Positions 37,904 to 47,387 of a DNA stretch of 64,000 nt are shown here, piece after piece. The notes under the pieces were generated by a model. It was not told the origin of the DNA. It did not search any database and was given only the letters and a program-made list of their open reading frames with translations. This DNA is from Pirellulaceae bacterium (GTDB lineage: Bacteria > Planctomycetota > Planctomycetia > Pirellulales > Pirellulaceae), in contig JADYZV010000059.1 of the NCBI GenBank assembly GCA_020852965.1, positions 16,994-80,993 of the forward strand. The letters are read 5' to 3'. Positions within the stretch are counted from its first letter, which is position 1. Each line of letters opens with the position of its first letter. Both the position numbers and the translations under genes were made by a program.

Positions 37904-40900
37904 ATGGACAACGCGACCATCGAAGTGCGCGGCGCTCGAGAGCACAACTTAAAAAATGTCAGCATCACGCTGCCTCGCAATCAGTTGATTGTCTTCACTG
38001 GGGTGAGCGGCAGTGGCAAAAGCTCGATGGCGTTTGACACGCTGTATGCCGAAGGGCAGCGCCGTTACTTAGAGAGTCTATCGAGCTACGCGCGGCAATT
38101 CATCGGACAGCTCCCCAAGCCGAATGTTGATTATATCGGCGGATTGAGTCCTGCGATTTCGATCAGCCAGAAATCGACTAGCTCCAACCCACGCAGTACC
38201 GTCGGTACCGTCACCGAGATCTACGATTTTCTGCGTGTGCTCTATGCGCGGGTGGCGACGGGATTTTGTTCCAAGTGTGATATACCGATCGCATCGCAGA
38301 CGTGTGATCAAATCGTCGTTCGCTTGCAGGACCTGCGCGATGCGGACGAATACTTGATGCTCGCTCCGGTAGTGCGCGGTCAAAAAGGCGAGTATCGCGA
38401 ACTGTTCGAGAGTCTACAGCGTCAAGGCTATGCCCGCGCGCGCATCGATGGACAAGTCGCACGGATTTCCGACGCACCGCAGTTGCAGCGTCAGCAGAAG
38501 CATCATATCGAAGTCGTGGTCGCGCGTTTCAATCCAAGAGAGACCGCGCGCGGCAAGATTGCCGAGGCGGTTACCGAGTCGCTCAAGTTGGGTGAAAATA
38601 CGCTCATCGTCATCCCTTGGAATGAAGCCGACGCGGACTCACCTTCCTTCGACGAAGCCAATGCGGCGGATGACGAACAGGACGAAGCGCCAGCGGCCCC
38701 CAAGTCGCGTCGTGGCCGCACTCGCGCCGCCAAGCAGACTGGCGAATTGGTGATGAGCAGCGAGTATGCGTGCCCTCAATGTGGCTTGTCGAGCATGCCG
38801 CCGACGCCCCAATTGCTCAGCTTCAATAGCCCCAGCGGAATGTGTGGCGTGTGCGAAGGCCTGGGGCGCCAGTTTACTTTTTCTCCCGAGTTGATCGTCC
38901 CCGACCCCACGCGTTCGTTGCGTCGCGGAGCCATCGAACTGCTGGGTGGATGGAACGACCTCGGACGTTGGCAGCGTCACCAATTGATGAGCGTCGGTGA
39001 ATCGATCGAAAACGAATTCGGAATGCAAGCAGGTGAAAGCCTGACGATGCCCTGGGGTGAATTGCCCGCTGAAGTCAAGCAGGAATGGCTCTACGGCACC
39101 GGTGAGCGGCACATCACCTTCACGTGGCGAGGCGGTGCAAAGCCGATGAAGTACGGTGGCAGCTTCGAGGGGTTGGTGCCGCAACTCTTGGAACTATATC
39201 GCAACGCCAAGTCGCCGACTGCGCGCAAACGCTTCGAGAAATATATGGAACGTCGCCACTGCGATGCTTGCGGTGGCTCGCGTTTAAATCCGCAGGCGCG
39301 ACAGCTGCGTCTGCGCAGCACAGCGACCCCGCGCAGCGCAGTGGGTTTGCGCAGCCCAGCGAAGCGGAAGAAGGGGGACGAGTGGCTGAACTTGCCCGAT
39401 CTGTGCCGTCTGCCAATCGACGAGTGCCTCGAGTTTCTGCACGCAGTACAGCTTGGTGAAATCGAAAAACGCATTGCTGCGGAAGCCCTGAGGGAGATCC
39501 GCAATCGTCTGCAATTTCTGCTTAATGTCGGGCTCGACTACCTGAGTCTCGAACGCTCAGCTCCCACGCTCTCGGGTGGCGAATCACAAAGAATCCGACT
39601 GGCTAGCCAGATCGGTTCGGGCTTGGTGGGCGTGTTATATGTATTGGATGAACCGTCGATAGGCCTTCACCCGCGCGACAATGATCGCTTGATCGACTCG
39701 CTCAAGGCGTTGCGCGATCAAGGGAACACGCTATTGGTAGTCGAGCACGACGAGGATACGATGCGCGCCGCCGACCTGGTCCTCGACTTCGGCCCTGGCC
39801 CAGGCGTGCGCGGCGGCGAGATCGTGAGCTTCGGCGACTTGAATACTCTGGCGTGCAACGACAAGAGTCTCACAGGACAGTTCTTGACAGGCAAGCTGTC
39901 GATCCCCGTCCCCGAAATACGCAGACCGGGCAACGACAAAGCCATTCGTGTCCGTGGAGCCACGCACAACAACCTGAAGGATATCGATGTCGACATTCCG
40001 CTGGGCAAGTTGGTGTGTGTGACCGGTGTTAGCGGATCAGGTAAGAGTTCGCTGATCAACGATATCGTCGTCCCCGTGCTACGCCGTCAACTCCATGCAG
40101 CCGAAGATGTGCCGGGTGAACATCGTTCGATCGAGGGTATCGAGCACTTGGACAAAGTCATCGCCATCGATCAATCTCCGATCGGACGCACACCGCGCAG
40201 CAATCCGGCAACCTATGTGAAGGTCTTCGATGAGATTCGCTCACTTTATGTCGAGCTCACCGAGGCCAAGCGCCGTGGCTATCAAGCAGGGCGTTTCAGT
40301 TTCAACGTGGCGGGAGGCCGCTGCGAATCGTGCGAAGGAAACGGTTCGAATCGCTTGGAGATGGACTTCCTGGCCGACTTGTGGGTTACCTGCCCCATCT
40401 GTGATGGCAAACGCTACAACCACGAAACGTTGCAAGTCAAGTTCAAGGACAAGTCGATCGCAGATGTGCTCGATATGGATATCCAGCAAGCGCTCGAGCT
40501 GTTCGAGAATGTCCCAAAGATCTCTGATAAACTGCGCACCTTGCACGATGTAGGACTCGACTACATCAAGCTCGGTCAACCCTCGCCGACGCTCTCGGGT
40601 GGCGAAGCACAGCGTATCAAACTGGCTAAAGAATTATCGCGTCGCAGTACCGGAAGCACGCTGTATCTGCTCGACGAACCGACTACTGGCTTGCACTTTC
40701 ACGACATCCGTCTGCTGTTGAAAGTGCTGCAGGACCTCGTCGGTTTGGGAAATACGGTGTTGGTTATCGAGCACAATTTGGATGTGATTCGCGCGGCCGA
40801 TTGGCTGATCGATATCGGTGCCGAGGGAGGTGAAGCGGGTGGTGACGTAGTCTTCGAAGGAACACCAGACGAGATCGTCAACTGCCGGCAATCGTACACG

Positions 40901-43900
40901 GGTCGTTCCCTGGCCAAGCACATCGCCGCTGGACCCATTCAAGCCGATAAGAGCTCAGCCAAGAGGAGTCGCGCGAGCAAACGCCCAGCGAGTATTCCCA
41001 CGCCGGTACTGCGCGTTCAGGGGGCGGTCGAGCACAATTTGAAAGACGTTTCACTTGAGATCCCGCATCATGCCATGTCGGTATTTTGTGGACCGAGCGG
41101 TAGTGGTAAGAGCTCGATGGCCATGGATACCATCTACGCCGAAGGCCAGCGGCGCTACGTCGAAAGTCTGTCTTCGTACGCGCGGCAGTTTGTTGGACAA
41201 ATGCCCAAGCCACGTGTCGAGCGCATCGAAGGTTTGGCACCCGCTATCGCCATCGAACAAAAGAGTGTTGCCCACAATCCGCGCAGTACCGTTGGAACCG
41301 TTACCGAAATCTATGACTATCTACGCGTGCTGATGGCGCGCTTGGGCGAGCCGCATTGCCCCAATTGCGATGCGCCCGTGTCGAATCAGACGGCTGATGA
41401 CATAACCAATCACCTGCTTGACTTCGAGGAGGGGACACGTTTGGTGCTGACCGCGCCACTTGTCTGGCAACCGAGCCACGATCCGGACAACCTCTGGCAA
41501 GACTTGCGGACGTCAGGGCTGGTACGGGTGCGAGTCAACGGGCGTACCCATTCCCTCGACGAAGTGCCTCCTCTCTCGTCGACGGTCAGCTACGACTTGG
41601 AAGCGGTTATCGATCGGATTACGATCCACCAGGCCAACCGTAGCCGCATAGCGGAGAGCGTCGAGCTTGCGCTATCATTGGGCAACGGCAACATGTTTGC
41701 GCTCGAGCCACGCGACGATCAGGATGAGATTCACTGGACATCGACGCGCCACAGTCAGCACCTAGCCTGCCGGTCGTGCGGACACAGTTTACAAATGTTG
41801 ACACCGCAATCATTCTCGTTCAATTCACCTTTGGGGTGGTGTGCCGATTGTGAAGGCCTGGGAACGCAAACGGGAACCAGCCCCGCACTGCTACTCGAAC
41901 CGCGATTGACGATTCGTCAGGGGGCGATTCGCATGTGGCCAGCCCTGGACGAGGCCAGCCAGGCGGCCATGCCGGTGACGGAACTCTCCGCGCCGATGCT
42001 GTTGGCCTTTTGCAAAGCGGTCGGTATTTCGCTCGATGTACCTATTGAACGTTTGACCGTCGGCCAGCGCCGCAAGCTGTTGTACGGCACCAGCGAGCAG
42101 TGGATCGAGTTGGAGACGGAAAAAGGGGCGCGGTTCGAATTTCAATGGAAAGGGCTGTTTCCCGCGCTCGAATTCGCGGCGCGCCTGAGCCCCACCTTGC
42201 GTTCCAAACTTAATCCGTTTGTGGCCGAAGTAGCCTGTTCTGCCTGCGATGGTTCGCGTCTGAATCAAGACGCGGGTGCAGTAAAATTTCGTGGGCTAAC
42301 CATCGGCGACTACACACAAGGAACGATGAAATGGTTTCATGAACAAGTTACCGGTTGGAAGCTGAGCCAGAGGGAACAAGAGATCGCCGGTGAGCTGGTG
42401 CGTGAGCTAATCGCACGCAGCGAATTCCTGCTCGATGTGGGACTCGAGTACTTGTCGCTCTCGCGCCCAGCCAACACGCTCAGCGGTGGTGAATCGCAGC
42501 GGATTCGGCTCTCAAGCCAACTTGGCAGTGGCCTATGCGGCGTGCTGTATGTACTCGACGAGCCAACCATTGGACTGCACCCGCGCGACAACCTGCGCTT
42601 GATCGGTGCGCTGAAAAAGTTACGAGACCTGGGGAATACGCTACTGGTCGTCGAGCACGATCGCGATGTCATCGAGAGCAGCGATCAAATCTGCGACTTT
42701 GGTCCAGCAGCCGGAAGGTTCGGCGGTGAATTGGTCGCGCACGGCACGCCCAGGCAATTGATGCGCGACAAAGGAAGTGTCACTGGGCCGTTTCTAAACG
42801 ACAAACTGACGATTCCCGTCCCCGCGCGGCGGCGCAGCGAAGACATGGGGACCATCCGCTTGCGCGGCGCGCGGTGTCATAACTTGCGCGATATCAACAT
42901 CGACTTGCCCCTGCGCCGACTGACGGTGGTGACAGGACCTAGTGGCAGTGGCAAGAGCACGCTGATCAACGACGTGCTCTATCCGGCGATGTCCAAACGA
43001 CTGTCCAAACAATCGACCAAGAAGATTCCGTTTCAATCGATCGACGGTATCGATTTGATCGACAAAGTGATCCGAGTCGATCAAAGTCCGATCGGTTCCA
43101 ATCCCAGTTCCACCCCCGCGACCTACACGGGAGTCTTCGATCTGATTCGGCAACTCTACTCGCAGTTGCCCAACGCTCGCGCGGCGGGCTACACGCCACG
43201 TCAGTTTTCGTTCAATGTGCCCGGAGGACGTTGCGAAAAATGCGAAGGGGCAGGACAACTGCGCATCGAGATGCACTTCCTGCCCGACGTGTGGGTTGAG
43301 TGCGATAGTTGCCATGGCCGGCGTTTTACCGAGGACGTGTTATCGATCGACTATCACGGCTTCAGTATCCACGATGTGCTCGAGATGCAGATTGGCCAAG
43401 CGGTCGAGGTGTTTAGCAACATCCCCAAAATCCGCCGCACGCTACAGACGCTGGTCGACGTGGGGCTCGACTACATCTCGCTTGGGCAATCGGCACCGAC
43501 GCTGTCGGGCGGTGAGGCACAGCGAGTCAAGTTGGCTGCTGAACTGTCGCGACCCGACACGGGCAAGACGCTCTACTTGCTCGACGAACCCACTACGGGC
43601 TTGCACTTCGGCGATATCATCAAGCTCTTAGAAGTACTGCAGCGCTTGGTTGATTTGGGCAATACGGTACTGGTCATCGAGCATAACCTGGACGTCATCA
43701 AAGCGGCGGATTGGGTGCTCGATCTTGGACCCGAAGCGGGGAGCGCCGGTGGGCAGTTGGTTTTTGCAGGTACTCCCGAAGGGTTGGTCGAACACGCCGA
43801 GCAGACGCGACCTGGCGCACTTGCTAGTAGTTCTTCAGCGAAGAATGGCAAGCCCGCGTCGGGGAGCACGTCGCGCAAGAAGAAGTCGGCTGGGACTCAA

Positions 43901-45031
43901 GTAGTGGATGCGTCCGATGTGTCCGGCGCGCCGGAAAAACTACGGAGCTATACGGGCGAAGCGCTAATCCCATTGATGCGCACTGCCGAATATATCGAAC
44001 GCGAAGCCTACGATCACCGCGCGGCGGCCAAAGGACAGGAGGGCGATTTGGATCTCGAGCAGATCGGACGCGATACCCTGTTGCCTTGGCAAGCCGATGG
44101 TCAGCGCTGGCATACCAAAGATAGCGTCGACCGCGCCGGAGGACAAATTCGCTGGGAGAGAGATATTTTAGTGAAGGTCATCGAAGCGCTCGAGACCGTC
44201 GATGGTTTTGCACCAACCAATTGGGACAATCGAAGTATCGTCGAAGTCGCCGGGCCGGTGAAAAGTCGCGGTTGGTTCTTGCACGCCATCACCGCTGAGA
44301 CGTGGCTGCTGAAGCTCAAATTCCGCGTGCCACGCCGCTCGTTCACCAAAGCTCAGATGCTGGCGATCGTCGAGCTACCGACGCTCAATCAAATGCAGGA
44401 AGTCGAAATGTACGGCAACGAACCGCGTGTGACCGCCCGAGCGACCGGGGCATGGATGGAATTGGAAATTCGCCCACACACTTTGGCCGAAATCGATTCG
44501 CCTAAGTTTTGGCGATGGCTGCGCGATGCCAGCTCAGCCTTCCTCGGCAAGACCACACCGACGCCCGAGACGGTTGAATCCAGCGACCCGAAGCAACACG
44601 CCCCATGGAGAGTTCTCAAACAGCGTTGGCACTCGTTGCGCAAGGGCTTTCCACCGGGGCGTACGGTCGTCTGGCCCGCAGAGACGCTGAGCGTATTCAT
44701 TCAATCCGTGCATCAAGCGGCCGGTGGTGGCAAATGGCGCTGGGATGAACAGACGACCGCGCGCTATTTCCTCCCCGGCAATAGCCAGCCATGGATCGTG
44801 CTGCATACCAAACGCCCTGAAGGTTTGATTGCCGTGCTGCACGGACCGTCCGGCTACGATCCAGGCGATTTAAAAGATACGCTGCCGGTGAAGCTACAGA
44901 TGACATCGCGAGGAAGCGACGAGCAGCAGTTACAGATGGCGTTTACGGAGCTGCAACAACCACGCGACTCGGCCGTCAAGAAGCTGTTGACCAAACACAT
45001 GCAGTATGTCAGCCGCGTGAAGGTGAAGTAA
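37904..45031 (+). CDS. uvrA: Double-length UvrA (two fused UvrA copies) with C-terminal extra domain
   Basis: A 2375-residue protein. Copy 1 covers about 1-1015 and copy 2 about 1034-1970; each has two ABC ATPase units, giving four Walker A motifs (GVSGSGKSS twice, GPSGSGKSS, GPSGSGKST) and four LSGGE signatures, plus zinc-finger cysteines (CPQCG, CDACGG, CESCEGNG, CEKCEGAG). A Lys/Ser-rich linker (about 1970-2005) leads to a 370-residue C-terminal region that I do not recognise. UvrA scans DNA for damage and loads UvrB. Residues about 467-490 in copy 1 (RSTATPRSAVGLRSPAK) come from an inserted GCGCAGC-type repeat at 39309-39375. The UvrA dimer is normally two chains; here it can be one. Confidence 0.95.
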   Translation: MDNATIEVRGAREHNLKNVSITLPRNQLIVFTGVSGSGKSSMAFDTLYAEGQRRYLESLSSYARQFIGQLPKPNVDYIGGLSPAISISQKSTSSNPRSTVGTVTEIYDFLRVLYARVATGFCSKCDIPIASQTCDQIVVRLQDLRDADEYLMLAPVVRGQKGEYRELFESLQRQGYARARIDGQVARISDAPQLQRQQKHHIEVVVARFNPRETARGKIAEAVTESLKLGENTLIVIPWNEADADSPSFDEANAADDEQDEAPAAPKSRRGRTRAAKQTGELVMSSEYACPQCGLSSMPPTPQLLSFNSPSGMCGVCEGLGRQFTFSPELIVPDPTRSLRRGAIELLGGWNDLGRWQRHQLMSVGESIENEFGMQAGESLTMPWGELPAEVKQEWLYGTGERHITFTWRGGAKPMKYGGSFEGLVPQLLELYRNAKSPTARKRFEKYMERRHCDACGGSRLNPQARQLRLRSTATPRSAVGLRSPAKRKKGDEWLNLPDLCRLPIDECLEFLHAVQLGEIEKRIAAEALREIRNRLQFLLNVGLDYLSLERSAPTLSGGESQRIRLASQIGSGLVGVLYVLDEPSIGLHPRDNDRLIDSLKALRDQGNTLLVVEHDEDTMRAADLVLDFGPGPGVRGGEIVSFGDLNTLACNDKSLTGQFLTGKLSIPVPEIRRPGNDKAIRVRGATHNNLKDIDVDIPLGKLVCVTGVSGSGKSSLINDIVVPVLRRQLHAAEDVPGEHRSIEGIEHLDKVIAIDQSPIGRTPRSNPATYVKVFDEIRSLYVELTEAKRRGYQAGRFSFNVAGGRCESCEGNGSNRLEMDFLADLWVTCPICDGKRYNHETLQVKFKDKSIADVLDMDIQQALELFENVPKISDKLRTLHDVGLDYIKLGQPSPTLSGGEAQRIKLAKELSRRSTGSTLYLLDEPTTGLHFHDIRLLLKVLQDLVGLGNTVLVIEHNLDVIRAADWLIDIGAEGGEAGGDVVFEGTPDEIVNCRQSYTGRSLAKHIAAGPIQADKSSAKRSRASKRPASIPTPVLRVQGAVEHNLKDVSLEIPHHAMSVFCGPSGSGKSSMAMDTIYAEGQRRYVESLSSYARQFVGQMPKPRVERIEGLAPAIAIEQKSVAHNPRSTVGTVTEIYDYLRVLMARLGEPHCPNCDAPVSNQTADDITNHLLDFEEGTRLVLTAPLVWQPSHDPDNLWQDLRTSGLVRVRVNGRTHSLDEVPPLSSTVSYDLEAVIDRITIHQANRSRIAESVELALSLGNGNMFALEPRDDQDEIHWTSTRHSQHLACRSCGHSLQMLTPQSFSFNSPLGWCADCEGLGTQTGTSPALLLEPRLTIRQGAIRMWPALDEASQAAMPVTELSAPMLLAFCKAVGISLDVPIERLTVGQRRKLLYGTSEQWIELETEKGARFEFQWKGLFPALEFAARLSPTLRSKLNPFVAEVACSACDGSRLNQDAGAVKFRGLTIGDYTQGTMKWFHEQVTGWKLSQREQEIAGELVRELIARSEFLLDVGLEYLSLSRPANTLSGGESQRIRLSSQLGSGLCGVLYVLDEPTIGLHPRDNLRLIGALKKLRDLGNTLLVVEHDRDVIESSDQICDFGPAAGRFGGELVAHGTPRQLMRDKGSVTGPFLNDKLTIPVPARRRSEDMGTIRLRGARCHNLRDINIDLPLRRLTVVTGPSGSGKSTLINDVLYPAMSKRLSKQSTKKIPFQSIDGIDLIDKVIRVDQSPIGSNPSSTPATYTGVFDLIRQLYSQLPNARAAGYTPRQFSFNVPGGRCEKCEGAGQLRIEMHFLPDVWVECDSCHGRRFTEDVLSIDYHGFSIHDVLEMQIGQAVEVFSNIPKIRRTLQTLVDVGLDYISLGQSAPTLSGGEAQRVKLAAELSRPDTGKTLYLLDEPTTGLHFGDIIKLLEVLQRLVDLGNTVLVIEHNLDVIKAADWVLDLGPEAGSAGGQLVFAGTPEGLVEHAEQTRPGALASSSSAKNGKPASGSTSRKKKSAGTQVVDASDVSGAPEKLRSYTGEALIPLMRTAEYIEREAYDHRAAAKGQEGDLDLEQIGRDTLLPWQADGQRWHTKDSVDRAGGQIRWERDILVKVIEALETVDGFAPTNWDNRSIVEVAGPVKSRGWFLHAITAETWLLKLKFRVPRRSFTKAQMLAIVELPTLNQMQEVEMYGNEPRVTARATGAWMELEIRPHTLAEIDSPKFWRWLRDASSAFLGKTTPTPETVESSDPKQHAPWRVLKQRWHSLRKGFPPGRTVVWPAETLSVFIQSVHQAAGGGKWRWDEQTTARYFLPGNSQPWIVLHTKRPEGLIAVLHGPSGYDPGDLKDTLPVKLQMTSRGSDEQQLQMAFTELQQPRDSAVKKLLTKHMQYVSRVKVK

Positions 45032-45140
45032 ATACTACCCAGCTTGCCTGTCCCGAACCCCTCACCCCCTCTCCCCTGAGACCAGAGGCGAGGGGAGCCA
45101 GGAATCGAAAATTTTAAATTTGAAATCTACGAACTTCGTT

Positions 45141-45239
45141 GTGGACGAGTCCACGAGTCCCTTTGATTTGGTAGTGGACGAGGCTACGAGTCCCTTTGAT
45201 TCGGTAGTGGACGAGGTTACGAGTCCCTGACATCCGTGC
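45141..45239 (-). repeat. Three tandem 33-bp family B repeats
   Basis: Units start at 45141, 45174 and 45207 and read, on the minus strand, GGGACTCGTAACCTCGTCC with small changes. The 286-bp gap 45032-45317 otherwise shows no gene. Confidence 0.85.
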
Positions 45240-45317
45240 TCCGGATTTGCCATCCGTGCGAGAAATTGTTGATTGAACTTGTCGAAGCCGTAAGCCCACC
45301 CTCACGCGGAGATCTCG

Positions 45318-46529
45318 ATGAATACCCCACGAGAATTGCTGACCTCCAAGCTTTCGTCGAAACAGCAAGCAGTGCTCAGGAAGATGAAGATAAGTGACAC
45401 GGAACCGGGCCCGCTGCTGACAAACATCGCCTGTCTGATCAATGCGATCGGAACGGGGGGGCCGACGAGCAGTGCTTACTTTGCGCTGCCGCAGCGACTG
45501 CTTGCGGAGTTGAACCTGTCGCTGATCGATCCTATGCCACATGATTTGAAACGGCCGCAACTGCGTTCGTTTCCCGACCTGATGGGCTTGTTCCTGTTGC
45601 TGCGAAGCACGGGTTTAGCTGTGGGCGAAACTAAGCCCAAACGAGCTGTGCTGATCGACCCCGCAATGCTCGAACAATGGCGATCATTGAATCCGACCGA
45701 ACGCTATTTTACTTTGATGACGTCCTGGCTCTACGAAACGTCTTGGGATTGCGTCGGCCAGCGAGGTGGACGACGCAAGGGAATGCTCAGAGACGTGCGC
45801 GACACTTACCTACAACTGGACCATCGCTCCACAACACTCACCGATCATCGTTGGGGAATACTGTATGGAATCGAATCGCATGTGGCAGTCAGTCTATTGC
45901 ATCAATTCGGCTGGGTGCGGCTGACCTATGCGGAGAAGCCGAAGCCGGGGAAGGCTGCGGAGGTGCGCGAGATCAAGCGGACGGACTTTGGCGATGCCAT
46001 GTTTGTCGCAACCTGTCAGTTGACGTCTTACAGGGAAGACGAGCTGGGAGACATGCAAGCCAAGTTGGAAAACTACTTTCCCGATTGGAATAAATCGCTC
46101 GTAGGGCACGAAACCGAATATCGCGATGGTCAGTACACTTTTAAGGTTTCGGTGGGAAGAGCTTGGCGGCGAATTGTTGCTCCAGCCAGCGCCAGTATGG
46201 AGCAACTTGCCTGGTCGATCCTGGATGCTTACCAGTTCGACCACAGCCATCTGTACCAGTTTGAGCTGCGAGGCACGAAAGGGAGTCTGGTCACAGTTGC
46301 TTCACCGTACCTAGAAGAAGCCGACTACTTTGCCGAAGAGATGCGAGTCGGCGATGTGCCGCTCTTAGTGGGTGCCACAATGGTTTTCCACTATGATTTT
46401 GGCGACGACTGGCGTTTTCAGGTCGCCCTCGAATCGGTCGACGAGGCTAACCGCGCGAAAATAAAAGCGCCCAAAGTCACTGCAGAATCAGGTAAATCGC
46501 CCGAGCAATACGATCATGGCGATTGGTAG
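45318..46529 (+). CDS. pRiA4b ORF-3 / IS1096 passenger (TnpR-like) family protein
   Basis: A 403-residue protein. The C-terminal 150 residues have the plasmid pRiA4b ORF-3 pattern: YTFKVSVGRAWRRIVAPASA, the SILDAYQFDHSHLYQFEL core, then VFHYDFGDDWRFQVALE and a GKSPEQYDHGDW end. The N-terminal 240 residues are helical and not assigned. Despite the historical name TnpR, resolvase activity has not been established for the family, and no recombinase residues are visible. No transposase lies nearby. It neighbours a restriction-modification system, which marks an accessory island. Confidence 0.8.
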   Translation: MNTPRELLTSKLSSKQQAVLRKMKISDTEPGPLLTNIACLINAIGTGGPTSSAYFALPQRLLAELNLSLIDPMPHDLKRPQLRSFPDLMGLFLLLRSTGLAVGETKPKRAVLIDPAMLEQWRSLNPTERYFTLMTSWLYETSWDCVGQRGGRRKGMLRDVRDTYLQLDHRSTTLTDHRWGILYGIESHVAVSLLHQFGWVRLTYAEKPKPGKAAEVREIKRTDFGDAMFVATCQLTSYREDELGDMQAKLENYFPDWNKSLVGHETEYRDGQYTFKVSVGRAWRRIVAPASASMEQLAWSILDAYQFDHSHLYQFELRGTKGSLVTVASPYLEEADYFAEEMRVGDVPLLVGATMVFHYDFGDDWRFQVALESVDEANRAKIKAPKVTAESGKSPEQYDHGDW

Positions 46530-46661
46530 CCGTCGACAATAGACAGGAAAACCTACCTCACGCAAAGGCGCAAAGCTCGCAGTCTTCTTCGACAACCGTG
46601 ATTAGTGCCATATTGGCTAATTGTGCGGAGAAGCTCATGCCTGGGTGCTTAGAGGCAAACG

Positions 46662-47387
46662 TCAAGAGAACGCAGTGCCACCACTTGGATCCATCGGAGA
46701 ACTGTCAGCGGCACCTACATCGGCTAAGAAAGTTTCGATTCCTGTGACGATCGAATGTCGTCGACGAGTTTTTCCTTTGCACTTCTCAGCCCATGGCCTT
46801 CCTGGGTGAACCACGTCCCATTCCGAAGGAGCTTGCTCAAAACGACCGCTTCCAGGAGTGTGATTCCCAAATCCGTCGAGGTAACTGTTCCACAATGGCC
46901 GTTTCCATTTGATGATGGAAGCTTCCAAAGTTCCAATCATGTCTGAACTCGCGCCTTCAAAAATCATGAAGCGACATGAAAAATCTTCGATCGAAAGGCT
47001 GCTTACAGCAATTATACTGCGAGCATGCTCTCGCAGGCGTGAATGAAGCTCAGATGATTGTTTGTCAATCGAATCGACTTGACGCGATTGACGCCAGCCT
47101 TTCGGCACAGCTTTGCCAACGTAAATAGGAAAATCATACGCGAGTCGATTTAGGTCAGCATACTTTGCGTATGGCTTCGACTTTCCGGTGTAATAAAGTG
47201 CGTAAACTCCCGTACCAAGAAAACGCTCGGGTGGCGGAATCGCGTGAACCGGTGTGCCGTTGAAAAATCGAATCGCATCTTTTACAAGCTCGACGAATAC
47301 ATCGTTCGTATAGACATGCTTTGAACGATCAAACGGCTCGCGTCCTCTCAACGCAATCTTAGGCTTACGAACGGATTTCTTAGCCAT
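46662..47387 (-). CDS. Eco29kI-family type II restriction endonuclease (GIY-YIG)
   Basis: A 241-residue nuclease. The GIY-YIG elements are GVYALYY and PIYVGKA. Six residues, Y62, Y89, R117, H121, E155 and N167, have exactly the spacing of the active-site set I recall for Eco29kI (Y49, Y76, R104, H108, E142, N154), a constant offset of 13. The catalytic site therefore looks intact. Eco29kI cuts CCGCGG; the same specificity is likely but not proven. Its ATG overlaps the end of the cytosine methyltransferase gene by 8 bp, so the pair is coupled. The C-terminal 40 residues are basic and polar. Confidence 0.9.
   Translation of the reverse strand: MAKKSVRKPKIALRGREPFDRSKHVYTNDVFVELVKDAIRFFNGTPVHAIPPPERFLGTGVYALYYTGKSKPYAKYADLNRLAYDFPIYVGKAVPKGWRQSRQVDSIDKQSSELHSRLREHARSIIAVSSLSIEDFSCRFMIFEGASSDMIGTLEASIIKWKRPLWNSYLDGFGNHTPGSGRFEQAPSEWDVVHPGRPWAEKCKGKTRRRHSIVTGIETFLADVGAADSSPMDPSGGTAFS

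Noticed and set aside
45114..45560. 148-residue minus-strand open frame
   Set aside because: Its end translates family B repeats (GTRNLVHY units) and the remainder is antisense to the pRiA4b-type gene.
45318..46529. Active transposon resolvase
   Set aside because: The family name TnpR is historical; no serine or tyrosine recombinase residues and no transposase or terminal repeats are visible.
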